Below are positions 9,210 through 21,357 of a stretch of 64,000 nt of DNA, in pieces (position 1 is the stretch's first letter; each line of letters starts with the position of its first letter). The position numbers and the translations under genes are program-made. Below the pieces are notes generated by a model. That model saw only the letters and a list, made by a program, of their open reading frames with translations. It searched no databases and was not told where the DNA came from. Source of the DNA: Metamycoplasma subdolum (GTDB lineage Bacteria > Bacillota_I > Bacilli_A > Mycoplasmatales > Metamycoplasmataceae); the NCBI RefSeq assembly GCF_033546815.1, contig NZ_CP137846.1, positions 434,001-498,000 of the forward strand, given 5' to 3'.

Positions 9210-10844
9210 ATGACAAATATAGTAGAAAAGAAACAAAGAAAAAAAATACCATACTTGCCGCAAAATAAAGCTGAGTGGAAACTTTATTTTTTAAAAACTT
9301 TCCCAATCGTTATTGGCGAAATTATCTTCGCTCTTAATGGTTTTCTAGACAACTTTATGGTTTCTCACTTGCCTTTTGGAATTGATTCGCTAACTTATGC
9401 AAACACTTGAACTTCAATTATTTATACAATCTTTTTTGCAATTCAAGGAATTGCTGCTATGTTTGTTGGGCAATATTGGGGCAAAAAAGAATATAGCAAA
9501 GTTAATCAAGTAATGAATATGCGTTTTTGACTTAATGTTATTGTTGTATTTTGTTTCGTTATTCCAATTTACATAATTCCGCAAGACTTTATAACAATAA
9601 TTGGTGGAAAAGATATTAACGCTCAAGCACTTCTAAACGGAAAAAAATACTTAATTTTAATTACTTTTTCTTGAATAATAACTTGCTATAACTTTAATAC
9701 CAATATGCAACTTAATGAAACCGGACATTCAAAATATGCTTTTTCAGGTGCAGTTGTTACTTTACTAACAAACGTAATAATAAATGCCGTTTGTCTTTAC
9801 GGATTTAAACTTCCTGCATATTATGCTGCTGTTGGCTCAATAATTAGTAGCGTTTGTTGTTTAATAAGCGATCAACTTTGAACTTGATTCAAAGTACGTC
9901 AAATTTATATGAGCATTTTTAAGGTTTTCAAGATTTCAAAGCCTATTGCAATTCAAGTTTTAAAAAGAACTCCTGCAATGCTTGTAACTATTATTGCAAT
10001 GATAATGCTACCTTGCAGAATGTTTTTATGAGCACGTGCTTTTCCCGAAGCAAGCATTGGCAAAAAATGAATGGCAATTAGTGGTGTAACTGTTTTAGGT
10101 TTAGTTGAATCAATGGCTTCAATTGCAAGTGCAGTAACCGGTGCAATTAGTTCAAATGTTAGCTTTTTTGTTGCAAGAGAACTTGGGCATAGCAACTTTG
10201 ATGAAGCAGAAAGAAATGCAAAACAACTCAAAGGTTTCCATGCACTTTTCGGTTTCTTCATGAGTTTTATAATGCTTGCTTTAATGTTTTTAATAGCATC
10301 ACTTCCAGCAACTGCAAAAGGAGTTGAAGAAACCACGCGTGAGTATTTTGAAAATCCAGCAAATCTATTAAAAATTCAAAATGAATTTCCTGGAAAAGTT
10401 ATTGATTCAAACTTTATTCATCAAAGAATGATCGAAGCTAAAAAAGTTTATACTGATAACTTTTTAAAAACAATGGCAATGGTTGTAATTGTGAATCCTC
10501 TTTGATGTTGATTCTATACTACACTTGCAATTATTAGATCGGGTGGAAAAAACAATGTTGCTTCAGGTATAACTTTATTAACTCAAGGCCTTCATTTTGC
10601 ATGACTTGCAATTATAAGTTTTGTAATAGTTCCTCGCTTCCCAAATTCAATGACATTGCCTTTAGCTTATATGGCATTTTACCTTTTTGATTTGATTAGA
10701 CTTTTAATTTTTGAACTTGTTCAATGAAAATATAATTGAAAGAAAAATTTAACTATTGAAGTTGATGGGCCTTTTGATGAAAACGGAAATAATTTAGACA
10801 ACAAAATCCAAGAAGAAATTAAATTAGAAAATAGCCAAAATTAA
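9210..10844 (+). CDS. MATE-family multidrug efflux transporter
   Basis: MATE transporters export cationic drugs and metabolites using Na+ or H+ gradients. This 544-residue protein has roughly twelve hydrophobic segments in two halves. The first half begins TFPIVIGEIIFALNGFLDNFM, the typical MATE start (P-x6-L-x4-D). The second half begins near residue 250 with RTPAMLVTIIAMIMLPCRMF. The loop between the third and fourth helices of the second half is long (about residues 370-420, charged), which makes the protein about 90 residues longer than usual. About ten Trp are TGA. Only a weak GAGAAAG precedes the ATG. The stop overlaps the terminator. Confidence 0.85.
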
Positions 10845-10867
10845 CCAAAAATTGGTTATTTTTTTAA
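10842..10867 (+). terminator. Terminator after the MATE gene
   Basis: AACCAA pairs with TTGGTT around AAA and is followed by ATTTTTTTAA. The hairpin starts inside the MATE stop codon. Confidence 0.8.
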
Positions 10868-10971
10868 CTTTTTTTGTTCATTAAATATTTCTTATTTGCC
10901 AAATATAAAGTAACTTTAAACTATAATTATTATTATTTAATATTAAACTTTGATGATGAGAGGAGAAAAAA

Positions 10972-12672
10972 GTGAACACATTTTTCAAGGTTCAACTTAA
11001 GATGTTTTTCCGTCAACCTTCAACTTACTTTACATCAATAATTATGGCTCTTTTGCATATTGGTGTTAGTGTTGCAATTTTTATTAGTTTTAAGGTTGCA
11101 GGTAATAATGATGACTTAATTTATTCAAGACATTCAGTTGAACTTTTCAGATCATTTATTGCACCTTTTGGTGTAATCTCAAGCTTTATGGCGACAAGTA
11201 TAGCCGTTCAATCACTTTTTTATAAGTATAAAGAAGAAGGAATGTTCTATATTATGCAATCTAAGCCAATTACTAGAAATCAAATTTATTGAGCAACAAT
11301 TTTAGCTGGTTTAGTTGTTATAGCATGACAATCATTTATTATTTCTTTAGGTTATTTTGCTGGGGCAATAATTTATCCAATTTTTAGTTGAAAAAGCAAA
11401 ATTTTATCTTGAATGATTTTCTACGCAGGTTTTTGTTTAATTGGAATTTTTACCCTAGCTTTAGGTGCATTAATTCATAACTTTATTCAATCAAAACCTT
11501 ATCAATTCGTAACCGGTGGTCTTCCAACAATTATTATTGTTATTTTAAACTTCATCGCTTCACCATCCGAAACTAAAAAGCAAGTTATTGATAACGTTGC
11601 AGCAACAAAAGTTACCAAAATTGTTTCACGTGATGATGATGCAAAGTTAGGAAAATATCTGGCAAATCCAGCGTCAAAGTTTAAATATTGAATTGAAAAT
11701 CGTTTAGACAATGAAAAAATAAGCGATCTTATTAAAGATAATAACAATAGTTTGTACAACAAAATTTTCTGAATGAATCCAAGCACTTACTTTACAACCC
11801 TTTACTTTGAAGTTGATAAACAAGATGCTTTCACAACTACTTGTTTATATGCCGATAAAGTTAAATATGGTGAAAATGAATTTCAAAATTCATTAAAAAA
11901 CAACGAATTTGTGTTTAAAACTATTGACCACAACGCCGAAGGTAAAGAAATTGTAAACTATTTTGCTCTTTCATACAACCCACCAATGATGGCCGAAATT
12001 GCAACAGTTAAAACTTCTGAAGATCCACTTTTCATCAACATGGGAAGTATTATTAAAAACTTTAACACTAAAGAAATTGAAGCTAAAACTGAAAATGGTT
12101 ATAAAACAATTAAACGAGATTTAATTAATAAAATTGATGAACTTTATTTAGATGATAACTTCGTTTTAAATAAAACACCAATCGTTCTAACCCCTGCAAC
12201 ATTAATGGGTGTAATCAAAAGTATTCAAGAAGATGAAGCACTTTTTGAAATAATTAAAAAGCTTACTGTTGACTATGTTTCATTCAAAAATGAACCAACT
12301 TTAACTAAAAAAGAAATTTTAAAATTAAGTCAAGCTGACATTTTGAAAAAAGCTGATGACCCTGCTTTTATTACCTTTACCTTTAAATTTAATCTAGTTA
12401 AACAAACTGCAATAGTTTATCTTCTATCTAAATTAATCCATGACAAAAACAACTCAACATTAGTTGACTTTAACTACGCTGACTTTAGTAAATATATGAA
12501 CCGTGCTAACCTTTTAAGTGGTCTTAAAATTGTTAGATTAAATAGTGGTTCTATCGTTGAATTTGGATCTAAAAAATACATGCACTGAACCGTTGGTTTA
12601 TTCGTTCCACTAATTATCTCAGCAATTTTAATTGCTGCTGGAGCAGTTGTATTTAGTAGAAAGGATTACTAG
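10972..12672 (+). CDS. ABC-2-like transporter permease with large extracytoplasmic domain
   Basis: This 566-residue membrane protein starts at GTG behind a strong AGGAG. Five or six hydrophobic helices occupy the first 200 residues (SIIMALLHIGVSVAIFISF, LFRSFIAPFGVISSFMATSI and so on). A polar domain of about 320 residues follows. One last helix at the C-terminus (GLFVPLIISAILIAAGAVVF) ends in FSRKDY. An inserted loop between helices is common in ABC-2 permeases. The substrate is unknown. The ATPase gene follows 3 nt later, so the two form one exporter. TATAAT at 10922-10927 is the likely -10 box. Confidence 0.8.
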
Positions 12673-12675
12673 ACT

Positions 12676-13779
12676 ATGAAAAACAAAAATTTAAATAATA
12701 ATGAACATGAAGATCAAATAAAAAATACTAGCGAAAATACTAAACTAACTAGAAAATTTTATTGAAATCGTAACCTTTTAAGAGAACATCAAAAAGAATA
12801 TAACAAGCTTAACAAACATGCACTTGAATGTGTTAAAGATATAACCGAGCCAAAAGATGATGTTGCTATTTCAATCCAACATATTTCAAAAATCTTTCGC
12901 GGAAAGCTTGGAAAACCAAACTTAGTTTTAGATGATGTTTCTTTTGAAGTTAAAAAAGGTGAATTTCATGGTTTCATTGGAAATAATGGTGCCGGTAAAA
13001 CAACAACAATTAGATTAATCCTTAACTACTATCAAAAAAGAATTGGCAAGATTTATGTAAATGGACTTGATTCAAAAAATATCCACGCTAAGGATAAAAT
13101 TGGATATATCCCCGAGGTATCAGTTTTCCCTCAAAATTTAACAATTTATGAATTTCTATACAGTTTTGCTAGAATGTCAAATTTAAACGATAAGCAAGCT
13201 AAAGAAAAAGTAAACTTATTGATGGATAAATACGGCTTCACTTCATCAATTTTCAAAAAATCAGCTCAAAAACTTTCATCAGGCCAAAAGAAAAAAGTTC
13301 TACTAATGCAAGCTTTAATTAACGATCCAGAAATTTTAATTATGGACGAACCTGCTGCTAACCTTGACCCATCAGCTAGAATTGAATTTTACGAATCAAT
13401 CAAAGAACTTCACCATCAAGGTAAAACTATCTTAATTTCATCTCACATTTTGGCTGAGCTTGAAAAATACATTGACTCAGTAACTGTACTAGAAGGTGGA
13501 AAAGTAAAAGATAGCGGAAAAGTTGCTGACAAACTGAAGAACAAAATTTACAACTACAAAGTTATATCAAGTGATAATAAAAAACTTTTTGAACTTTTAA
13601 AACAACACAAATTTTCAGGTTTAGTTGTTAAAGATTCTTTACTTTTAAAAATTAACAATGCTGAACAAAAAAGTTATCTTTTCACAATAGCATTTTTAAA
13701 CAGCATTGAAATTACAGCATTTGCTGAAAATAAAATGTCACTTAACCAAATTTATTTCAACACCACAGAATCGGAGTAA
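12676..13779 (+). CDS. ABC transporter ATP-binding protein
   Basis: This 367-residue nucleotide-binding subunit pairs with the permease just upstream. The first 65 residues are a charged extension not seen in most relatives. The core follows in order: Walker A GNNGAGKTTTIR, signature LSSGQKKK, Walker B ILIMDEP and H-loop LISSHIL. A C-terminal region of about 90 residues resembles the accessory domain of CcmA/NatA-type exporter ATPases. It is probably one transcript with the permease and the following peptidase (6 nt gap). Confidence 0.9.
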
Positions 13780-13785
13780 TCTATA

Positions 13786-14727
13786 ATGGAAAAATATCCA
13801 CTCACGGAGCCCTTTAAAAAAGGATTCCTAAATGTAAGTAAGATTCACACTATTTACTATGAAGAAGTTGGAAACAAAGACGGCGAAGCCGTACTTTATA
13901 TTCACGGCGGTCCAGGTGGTTCTATCAAACCAGAAGATAGACAATACTTTGACCCTAAATTTTATCATGCAGTTTTATTTGATCAAAGAGGCTGCGGAAA
14001 AAGCACGCCAAGTGCTGAAATTAAAGAAAATACAACCTTAGATCTGGTAGAAGATATTGAGAAACTTAGAAAATACTTAGGCATTGAAAAATGGGTTGTT
14101 TTTGGTGGAAGTTGAGGTTCAACATTATCTCTAATTTACGCAATTTCTCACCCTGAAAGAGTTAAAGCATTAGTACTTCGTGGAGTCTATCTTGGAACCA
14201 AAGAGGAAAATGAATGACTTTACAATCAAGCAAAAACTTTTTTCCCTGATAAATATGAAGATTTAGTATCAATTTTAGATCAAAAAGACACTGATTTAAT
14301 CAAAGCTTATTATCCACTTTTAAACAATAAAAACAAAAAAATTGCCCAAAACGCAGCATACCATTGAGCAAAGTGAGAACTAAGTTTAGTTGCATTAAAA
14401 CAAATACCTAACCTTGAAGAAGTCCTTTCAAACTCAAAATTTAATCTTGAAATTGCAAGGCTTGAAAATCACTATTTCCACAATGACATTTTTTTAGAAG
14501 ATAACTTTATTCTAAAAAATATCAACAAAATTAAAGATATCAAAACTTACATTATTCAAGGAAGATATGACATGGTTTGCCCACCAATTTCAGCTTACAA
14601 GATCTCAAAAAAATTAAATAATTGTAATTTACACTTTGCCCCAACAAGTGGTCACTCATCATATGAAATTGAGATTTCAGAAGGCCTTGTTGATGCACTA
14701 GAAGATTTAAAAAAACATTTAAAATAA
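13786..14727 (+). CDS. pip: Proline iminopeptidase (alpha/beta hydrolase)
   Basis: The enzyme removes N-terminal proline from peptides. It is 313 residues, the family length. It has the oxyanion motif HGGPGG near residue 40, LFDQRGCGKS (the family D-Q-R-G-C-G-x-S), the nucleophile elbow GGSWGS near 108 (Trp as TGA), the acid at GRYDMVCPP near 263 and the His at SGHSS near 288. The whole catalytic triad is therefore present. It sits 6 nt after an ABC ATPase, which may simply be co-transcription. In an amino-acid auxotroph it would help use imported peptides. Confidence 0.92.
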
Positions 14728-14781
14728 AGATAGAATTCAAAAAATTACACTTTCAATAAAGTATAAGTAGAACATTGAATT

Positions 14782-14817
14782 AAAAAAATGATTGCCCTTG
14801 CAGTCAACCATTTTTTT
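14782..14817. terminator. Bidirectional terminator between pip and the TM2 gene
   Basis: AAAAAAATG (14782-14790) pairs with CATTTTTTT (14809-14817), extended inwards by ATTG/CAAC-type pairs. It has T runs in both directions and separates convergent genes. Confidence 0.75.
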
Positions 14818-14824
14818 ACTCTTT

Positions 14825-15049
14825 TTATTGAATCTTTTTCCCCGTTGCATCGGTGTAACTTGAATGACTAGTTGCAATTAAAACAATATCAACTATTCAC
14901 CAAATTAAAAATCCACCTAAAGTTATAAATTTTAAAATTCCTAAGACTCAACGTTGTGTATAGAAACGATCAATTCCAAAAATTCCTAAGAAAATTGAAA
15001 GCAATAACACTAAAAGTCAGTATGTACTCTTCTTTGGTTTTGTTGCCAT
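14825..15049 (-). CDS. TM2-domain membrane protein
   Basis: This 74-residue protein is too broken by TGA codons to show up under the standard code. The sequence runs MATKPKKSTYW, helix LLVLLLSIFLGIFGIDRFYT, turn QRWVLGILKFITLGGF, helix LIWWIVDIVLIATS, then a short polar tail. G-x-x-G-x-D/H-R-F-Y and LGGFLIWWIVD are the TM2 (Pfam) signature of two helices joined by a short loop. The function of TM2 proteins in bacteria is unclear. It is monocistronic between convergent pip and divergent tex. Confidence 0.8.
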
Positions 15050-15141
15050 TTTGAACCCCTTTTTCTTTATCAACCTAATAAATTAATTTTACTACATTAA
15101 AAAGTCAATTAAATTATAATTTGCTTTACTAGGAGATTTCC

Positions 15142-17295
15142 ATGAATGACTCAATATTAAACGTTGCTAAGATATTAAAAGTTAAGGTCAATCAAGTTGA
15201 AGTTGTACTTAAACTTTTAGAAGAAAAGGCAACAATACCTTTCATTGCTCGTTATAGAAAAGCCCAGACTGAGGGACTTAATGAAGAGCAAATTTTAAAA
15301 ATTAACGAACTTTACGAATATGATGTTGAACTAAACAAACGTAAAGAGTATGTTTTACAAATTCTTGAAGAAAAAAAGCTTCTAACTGATGAACTTAAAA
15401 ACAAAATAATTAACGCTCAAACTAAAGCTGAAGTTGAAAATATTTATGAACCTTTCAAGATAGGAAAAAAGACCAAAGCAAGCGAAGCAATCGCCATGGG
15501 TCTTGAACCTTTAGCTTTAGAAATTATGAGAAACGAGGATCAAAAATTCAATCCTTATGCAGAAGCTAGAAAATATCTTTCAGATAAATTAACCGACGCT
15601 GATCAAGTAATTGAACAAGCAAGTTTTATTATTGCCCAAATTATTAGTCAAGATATTAAAGTTAGAGATTATGTCAAAGATCAAATTCTAAACTGAGGAT
15701 ATATTGAAACTAAAAAGAAGAAAAATGCTGAAGATGAAAAAGAAGTTTTTGAAAGATATTATGATCACAAAGAAAAAGCTTCAAAAATTCCAAACCACAG
15801 AGTTTTAGCTATTGCTCGTGGTGAAGATTTAAAAATCATTAGTTATGATTTTACATTTAATGATAAAAAAATAATTTATGACGTTAACCAAATGTATTTT
15901 AAAAACATTAGAACTGGAAAAATCATTTTAGAATGTGTAAAAGATGCTCTTGAAAGATTAATAATTCCATCAATTATTCGTGAAATTAAAAGTGAACTTT
16001 TTGCTCGTGCTGAAAAAGATGCAATTAAAATTTTTGCTGACAACGTTGAACAAATGCTTCTTGCTCCAGCAACAAAAAATAAACGTATTTTAGCAATAGA
16101 CCCCGCTTATATTAATGGATGCAAAATTGCTATTTTAGATGAAAATGGTAACTTTTTAAGTAAATCAATTATCTTCCCGCACCCACCTAGAAATAAAGTA
16201 AATGAAGCAAAAGATACAATTAATTCTTTGGTTGATAAATATAATATTGACTTAATTGCAATCGGCAACGGAACTGCAAGCAGAGAAACAGAAGCACTTG
16301 TTTCAGATATTATTAAAGAAAGAAAATTGAAGAATAAAAACGAAAAACTAGTCTATGCAATAGTTAGTGAAATTGGTGCTTCTGTTTACTCAGTTTCAAA
16401 AGTTGCACAAGAAGAATTTCCTAATTTAAATGTTGAAGAAAGAAGTGCAATCAACATCGGTAGACGTTTCCAAGATCCTTTAAATGAGCTTATTAAAATT
16501 GATCCAAAATCAATTGGTGTAGGTCAATATCAACACGATGTTAACCAAAAAGAACTTGAAAAACAACTTGATTTTAAAGTTAATAAAGCCGTTAACTTAG
16601 TAGGTGTTGACTTAAACAGTGCAACAAAAACCATCCTTTCTTATATCTCAGGTTTGAGCGAAAAAATTGCTCAAAACATTATTGATTATCGTAAGAAAAA
16701 TGGTAATTTCAAGAACCGTGAGGAACTTAAAGAAGTTAAAGGACTTGGTGAAAAAGCATACGAACAAGCCATTGGTTTTTTAAGAATTCATGACTCTGAT
16801 AATTTCTACGATAAAACAAATATTCACCCTGAAAGTTATAAAATCGCTGATAAAATTGTTAAACATTTAAAATTAAATTTAGTTAACGATAACAAAGAAA
16901 TTTTGGGCAAAATAGATAGTAAAGATTTAGCCAAAGAACTTGCAATAAGTGAATATGATGTTGCTTTAATTTTAGACTCACTTTCAAATCCAGGAAAAGA
17001 TATTCGTGATGATAAAGAAGGCTTTATTGTTAGCGATGAGATTTTATCAATAAATGATTTGACTATAGGCAAAATTTTAAATGGGCAAGTCTTAAATATT
17101 ACTGATTTTGGTGCCTTTGTTTTCATCGGTGTAAAACAAAACTGTTTAGTTCATATTTCTAAAATGCAACGTGAAGGTTTTGAGCCAATAACCCACCCAT
17201 CACAACTTCTAAAAGTAGGCGAAAATATTAAAGTTAAAATTATCGAAGTTGATCCTGAAAGAGGGAGAATTCAAGGCGAACTAATTTGAAATTAA
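15142..17295 (+). CDS. tex: Tex-family transcription accessory RNA-binding protein
   Basis: Tex is a nucleic-acid-binding protein linked to transcription and RNA turnover. It is 717 residues, close to family length. The N-terminal helical domain contains EEKATIPFIARYRKAQTEGL, which is diagnostic. A YqgF-like RNase H domain follows (RILAIDPAYINGCKIAIL), then helix-hairpin-helix repeats (NFKNREELKEVKGLGEKAYE). An S1 domain ends the protein (GQVLNITDFGAFVFIGVKQN). RVLAIARGED precedes the YqgF domain. An AGGAG site precedes the ATG. The last residues WN come after a TGA. Confidence 0.95.
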
Positions 17296-17315
17296 AATTT
17301 CAATTTATTTTAGTA

Positions 17316-17321
17316 TATAAT
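17316..17321 (+). promoter_or_regulatory. -10 box of the nusA operon
   Basis: TATAAT lies about 80 bases before the nusA ATG and 21 bases after the tex stop. Transcription from here would begin near 17328, upstream of the hairpin at 17351. Confidence 0.55.
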
Positions 17322-17350
17322 GTAGATACTTGTTTTTATATTATAAAAAG

Positions 17351-17378
17351 AAGGGTAGGCGTTACGCCTCCCCTTTTT
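17351..17378 (+). terminator. Terminator-like hairpin in the nusA leader
   Basis: AAGGG-T-AGGCG pairs with CGCCT-C-CCCTT around TTA and is followed by TTTT. This is one of the most GC-rich stretches in any intergenic region here. It can end tex transcripts. It also lies downstream of the nusA -10 box, so it could attenuate nusA itself. Confidence 0.65.
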
Positions 17379-17401
17379 AAATAAAAGTGTAAGGAGAAAA
17401 A

Positions 17402-18976
17402 ATGAGCGAGAAAAAACAAGCAAAAGTAGTTTCAGAATCAGCTAAACTAATTTTTACTCAAATTGACAACCTTTCAAAATTAAGAAATGTTGATAAAAGT
17501 TTTATCGTAAATCTTTTTAAAGAAGAAATTTTAAAAACAATTTATGAAGATTATGACGCTGATGCTGAAATCGAATTTAATTTCGATGAAGAAAATGCAT
17601 CTTTCACAATAACTAACTTAAACAAAACAGTTGTTGCTGATCCTAAAAGTGCTACTGAAAAAGATTCAGTTGAACCAATTATTGATGTTGTTTATTCTGA
17701 AGCAATAAAAGAAAATCCTAATATTAAAATAGGCGATACTTTTGCTCAAGAAATTAATTTTGGAAACTTTCCAAAATCAGTTTATACAAGAATTTTGCAA
17801 AAATTTGAAAACGAATTCAAAGCAATTGATAAACAAAAAATCTTTGATGAATATAGCAAAAAAATTGGCGAAGTAGTTAAAGCAACTGTTGCTTCAAAAT
17901 TAAAACAAGGTCTACTTTTAAAAATTGCTGACACAGTTGATGCTTTCATGCCTCCAAATGCAATTAACAAAAAACTTTTAGACAAACTATATCTAGGTCA
18001 AACTATTGATGTTTATATTGAAAACGTAAACTCTGAAAATAAAGTTGCCCAAGTTATTGTTTCATCAGTTGAAGGTAAAATTTTAGAAAAACTTTTACAC
18101 AAAGAAGTGCCAGAAATTAGTCAAGGTTTAATTGAAGTTGTTTCAACAGCACGCTTTCCTGGTGAAAGAGCAAAAATTGTAGTTAAAAAAACTGAAAAAG
18201 CAGGTGCAGGTATTGAAGCAGCTGGTTCAGTTATTGGTGAAAACGGTTCAAGAATTGATGCAATAAGTCGTCAACTTGATGGTGAAAAAATTGATGTTAT
18301 TGAATATTCATCTGATATTAAAGAACTTATCATGAACGCACTAAGTCCAGCAAAAGTTATTGATATTATTGAAAAACCTTCAAAAACTAATAAGTATCCT
18401 AATTTTATAGTTATAGTTCCTCAAGTTCAACATACTTTAGCTATCGGTGGAAAAGGTCAAAACGTTTCTTTAGCATCAAGTGTTGCTAAAGCAAGACTTG
18501 ATATTTTAAGTGATAAAGAGGCACGGGAAAAAGGTTTTGTCTTTGCATTCAATGGAAACATTACTGAAGAAGAAATTAAAGCTCTTGAAAGTGGAAGAAG
18601 ATTACGTGCAAACTTTAAAAAAGGCAAACAACAACCTCCTCAAAATTACAATACGAATATTGATTTAAGTAATTTTGATGAAGATTTACAAGCAATTCGT
18701 GAATCACTTAACTTTGATGATAAAGATTTTGCGAAAGAATTTTATGCCGAAAGTGACATTGACCTTCACCTTGAAGAAACTTTAGCTAAAGTTAAAGATG
18801 AAATTGAAGAAACTAAAAACGATGAAATAGAAGACAAAGATCCTTATTCAAACGAAAAAGTTAAAGAAGATTACGAAAAAATAGCTAAAACTAAACTTAA
18901 AGATTTCAAAAAAGATGATGATTTAAGTGCTGACCTTGACTTTGATTTAAGTGATATTGGCGATGAAGAGTGATAA
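17402..18976 (+). CDS. nusA: Transcription termination/antitermination factor NusA
   Basis: NusA binds RNA polymerase and nascent RNA and modulates pausing, termination and antitermination. It is 524 residues. The order is an N-terminal polymerase-binding domain (about 1-130), an S1 domain (about 150-215, KIGEVVKATVASKLKQGLLL), and KH1 and KH2 with FPGERAKIVV, GSVIGENGSRIDAISRQL and LAIGGKGQNVSLASSVAKA. From about residue 420 there is a strongly acidic, low-complexity tail (EEDLDFDLSDI-like) absent from Bacillus NusA. AAGGAG precedes the ATG. The last codon before TAA is a TGA-Trp. It overlaps ylxR by 14 nt. Confidence 0.95.
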
Positions 18977-19256
18977 AAGAATTGAACGAAAATCAATATC
19001 TAATAACACAAAATACACCTTAGATAAATTAATTAGATTTGTAAAACAAAAAGATGGCAAAATCCTTTTTGATATAGATCAAAAACTAGGTGGTAGAGGT
19101 GCATATTGCCTCAATGATGAAGAAAATATTGAAATTTTGTTCAGAAAAAAACTTTTAAATAAGGCTTTTAAACAAAATATTAGTCAAGAAGTTTATGATA
19201 ATTTAAGAAACGAGGTGGCAATATGGCAGAAAAAAAGGAAAGACAATCAAATTTAG
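18963..19256 (+). CDS. ylxR: YlxR family RNA-binding protein (DUF448)
   Basis: This is a small protein (97 residues from ATG 18963) conserved between nusA and infB in Firmicutes. YlxR proteins bind RNA and have been linked to RNase P and transcription control. The family motif GGRGAYCL is present near residue 45, within [20 protein letters not shown]. Because of the overlap with nusA there is no clear Shine-Dalgarno and translation is probably coupled. A GTG at 18951 is an alternative start that would add four residues. The N-terminal Cys motif of some YlxR proteins is absent. Confidence 0.85.
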   Translation: MKSDKRIERKSISNNTKYTLDKLIRFVKQKDGKILFDIDQKLGGRGAYCLNDEENIEILFRKKLLNKAFKQNISQEVYDNLRNEVAIWQKKRKDNQI

Positions 19257-21034
19257 AACAAATTAAAAAACATCTTTCAAGCAGTGAAACCAAACTTGTT
19301 GATGGAGTTTTTAACTTTCACGGGCCTTTGACCGTTTCAGAATTTGCAAGTAAAGTTAAAAAAACTCCAGCAATAGTTTTAACTTACTTTTTCAAAAAAG
19401 GAATTGTTAAAACAATTAATACTTCCTTGAATGAAAATGAAATCGCTGAACTTTGTTTAGAGTTAGGTTATGACTTTGTCAAACAAGAAAATGTTGATTC
19501 AAGCAATGTTTTTGAAAACCTTAAAATCGAAGAAAAAGATGAAGATTTAGTAAAAAGAGCACCAATTATTACTATCATGGGTCACGTTGACCATGGTAAA
19601 ACAACCTTAATAGATCAAATTAGAAAAACTAATGTTTTACAAAGTGAATTTGGTGGAATTACCCAACACACTGGGGCTTATCAAATTAAATATGGTGATG
19701 AAAGAATAACTTTGCTTGACACGCCAGGGCATGAAGCTTTTACAGAAATGCGTGCTCGTGGAGCTAAAGTAACTGATATTGTTATTCTAGTAGTTGCTGC
19801 TGATGATGGTGTAAAACCTCAAACTATTGAAGCAATTGATCATGCAAAAGCAGCCAAGGTTCCACTGATTGTTTTTGTTAACAAAATGGACAAACCTGAC
19901 ATTGACATTGAAAGAGTTAAAGCTCAACTTTCAGAACATGATGTAGTTTGTGAAGAATGAGGCGGTGAGGTTCCTTTTGTTTATGGATCAGCAATAAAAA
20001 ATCAAAATATTGATAAGCTTTTAGAAACTATTTCTTTACAAGCAGATCTTTTAAACTTAAGAGCAAATTTAAACCGTGATCCAATAGGAACAATTATTGA
20101 ATCAAAAGTTGATAAAGGAAGAGGAGTTGTTGCCACTGTTATTGTTGAAAATGGTACTATGTACGAGAGAGATTTCATTGTTGCAGGTGCACAATATGGA
20201 AAAATTAAAACCTTAAATTCAACTGATGGACTTCCACTTCAAAAAGCTTTACCAGGAATGCCAGCAATCGTAACTGGGCTTAATAAAGCACCACGTTCTG
20301 GTGAAAGATTTATTGTTTTGAATGATGAAAAATTTGCTAAAAAACTTGCCGAAGATAGAGCTTTCCAAGATAAGCAAAAAGAACTAAATGCTAAAAATGT
20401 AAATATAATTAGCGAACAAACAAAAACTATTAACGTAATTATCAAAGGCGATGTGCAAGGAACTGCTGAAGCAGTTAAAAATACTGTAAGTAAAATTAAA
20501 AATGATGAACTTTCAGTTCAAGTTATCCGTGCAACTGCTGGTGAAGTTAGCAAAGCTGATGTTATGCTAGCAACTGCCTCAAATGCAAGAATTTACACCT
20601 TCAATATTCCTTCAATAAACTCTGAAGTTAAAAAACTTGCCGAACAAGAAAATATTAAAATAATTCAACACAATATTATTTACAAAATTGTTGACGAACT
20701 TCGCTCATTAATTAAAAGTCTAAAAGAGCCTGTGTATGTTGAAAAACTTATTGGCGAAGCCAATGTTATCCAACTTTTCTACTATTCAAAAGTTGGAACA
20801 ATTGCAGGTTGCATGCAAAATGAAGGTCAAGTTAAAGAAAATTGCAAAGTTGAAGTTTGAAGAAAAAACAAACTTATTCATAAAGGTGTAATTGAATCTC
20901 TAAAAAGAGAAAAAAATGATGTTAAAGTAGTAGAAAAAGGCTTTGACTTCGGAACCCACATAAAAGACTTTGATAAAATAGAAATAGATGATGAATTAAA
21001 ATTTTACGAGGATGTGATTCAAGATGACGAATAA
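19223..21034 (+). CDS. infB: Translation initiation factor IF-2
   Basis: IF-2 is the GTPase that places initiator tRNA in the 30S P site. It is 603 residues, a short form with the extended N-terminus reduced to an IF2_N-like domain (about 35-85). G motifs are clear: GHVDHGKTT (G1), the switch I region near [13 protein letters not shown] (G3) and NKMD (G4). Domains II-IV follow, including [18 protein letters not shown] and the C-terminal tRNA-binding domain. GAGGTGG before the ATG serves as the Shine-Dalgarno. It overlaps ylxR by 34 nt and rbfA by 11 nt. Confidence 0.97.
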
Positions 21035-21356
21035 CATAAATCACGAAAGAAAAACTAGCCTGCTTTTACAACTTATAGGGCAAAGTTTCTATAAATTACA
21101 AGATTTCGATGTTACAAACATTGCAATAAATGACGTAATTTTAAGTAAAGACGGTTCACACGCTAAAGTGTATGTAACCTTCTTCAAAGAAAAAGCAAGA
21201 TACTTTGAAAAGATTACAAAAATGGCACCATTTATTCGCTCTCAAGTAGCTCACAATTGAAAATATAAAAAACTTCCAGAAATGGAATTTCTAATTGACA
21301 ATGTTGAGCCATCAGCGAATAGAATTGAAAAAATTCTAAAGAAAATTCAAGAATAA
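21024..21356 (+). CDS. rbfA: Ribosome-binding factor A
   Basis: RbfA is a KH-fold 30S maturation factor. It is 110 residues. It has the usual start ([20 protein letters not shown]), the central [13 protein letters not shown] strand and the C-terminal [22 protein letters not shown] (family P-x-L-x-F-x-x-D...ANRIEKLL). Trp 79 is TGA, so the standard code would cut the gene short. It overlaps infB by 11 nt and is followed 1 nt later by mnmG. Confidence 0.95.
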
Positions 21357-21357
21357 A

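Noticed and set aside
18951-18962. GTG at 18951 as the ylxR start
   Set aside because: ATG at 18963 fits the usual family N-terminus better. The GTG adds MILA with no ribosome-binding site.
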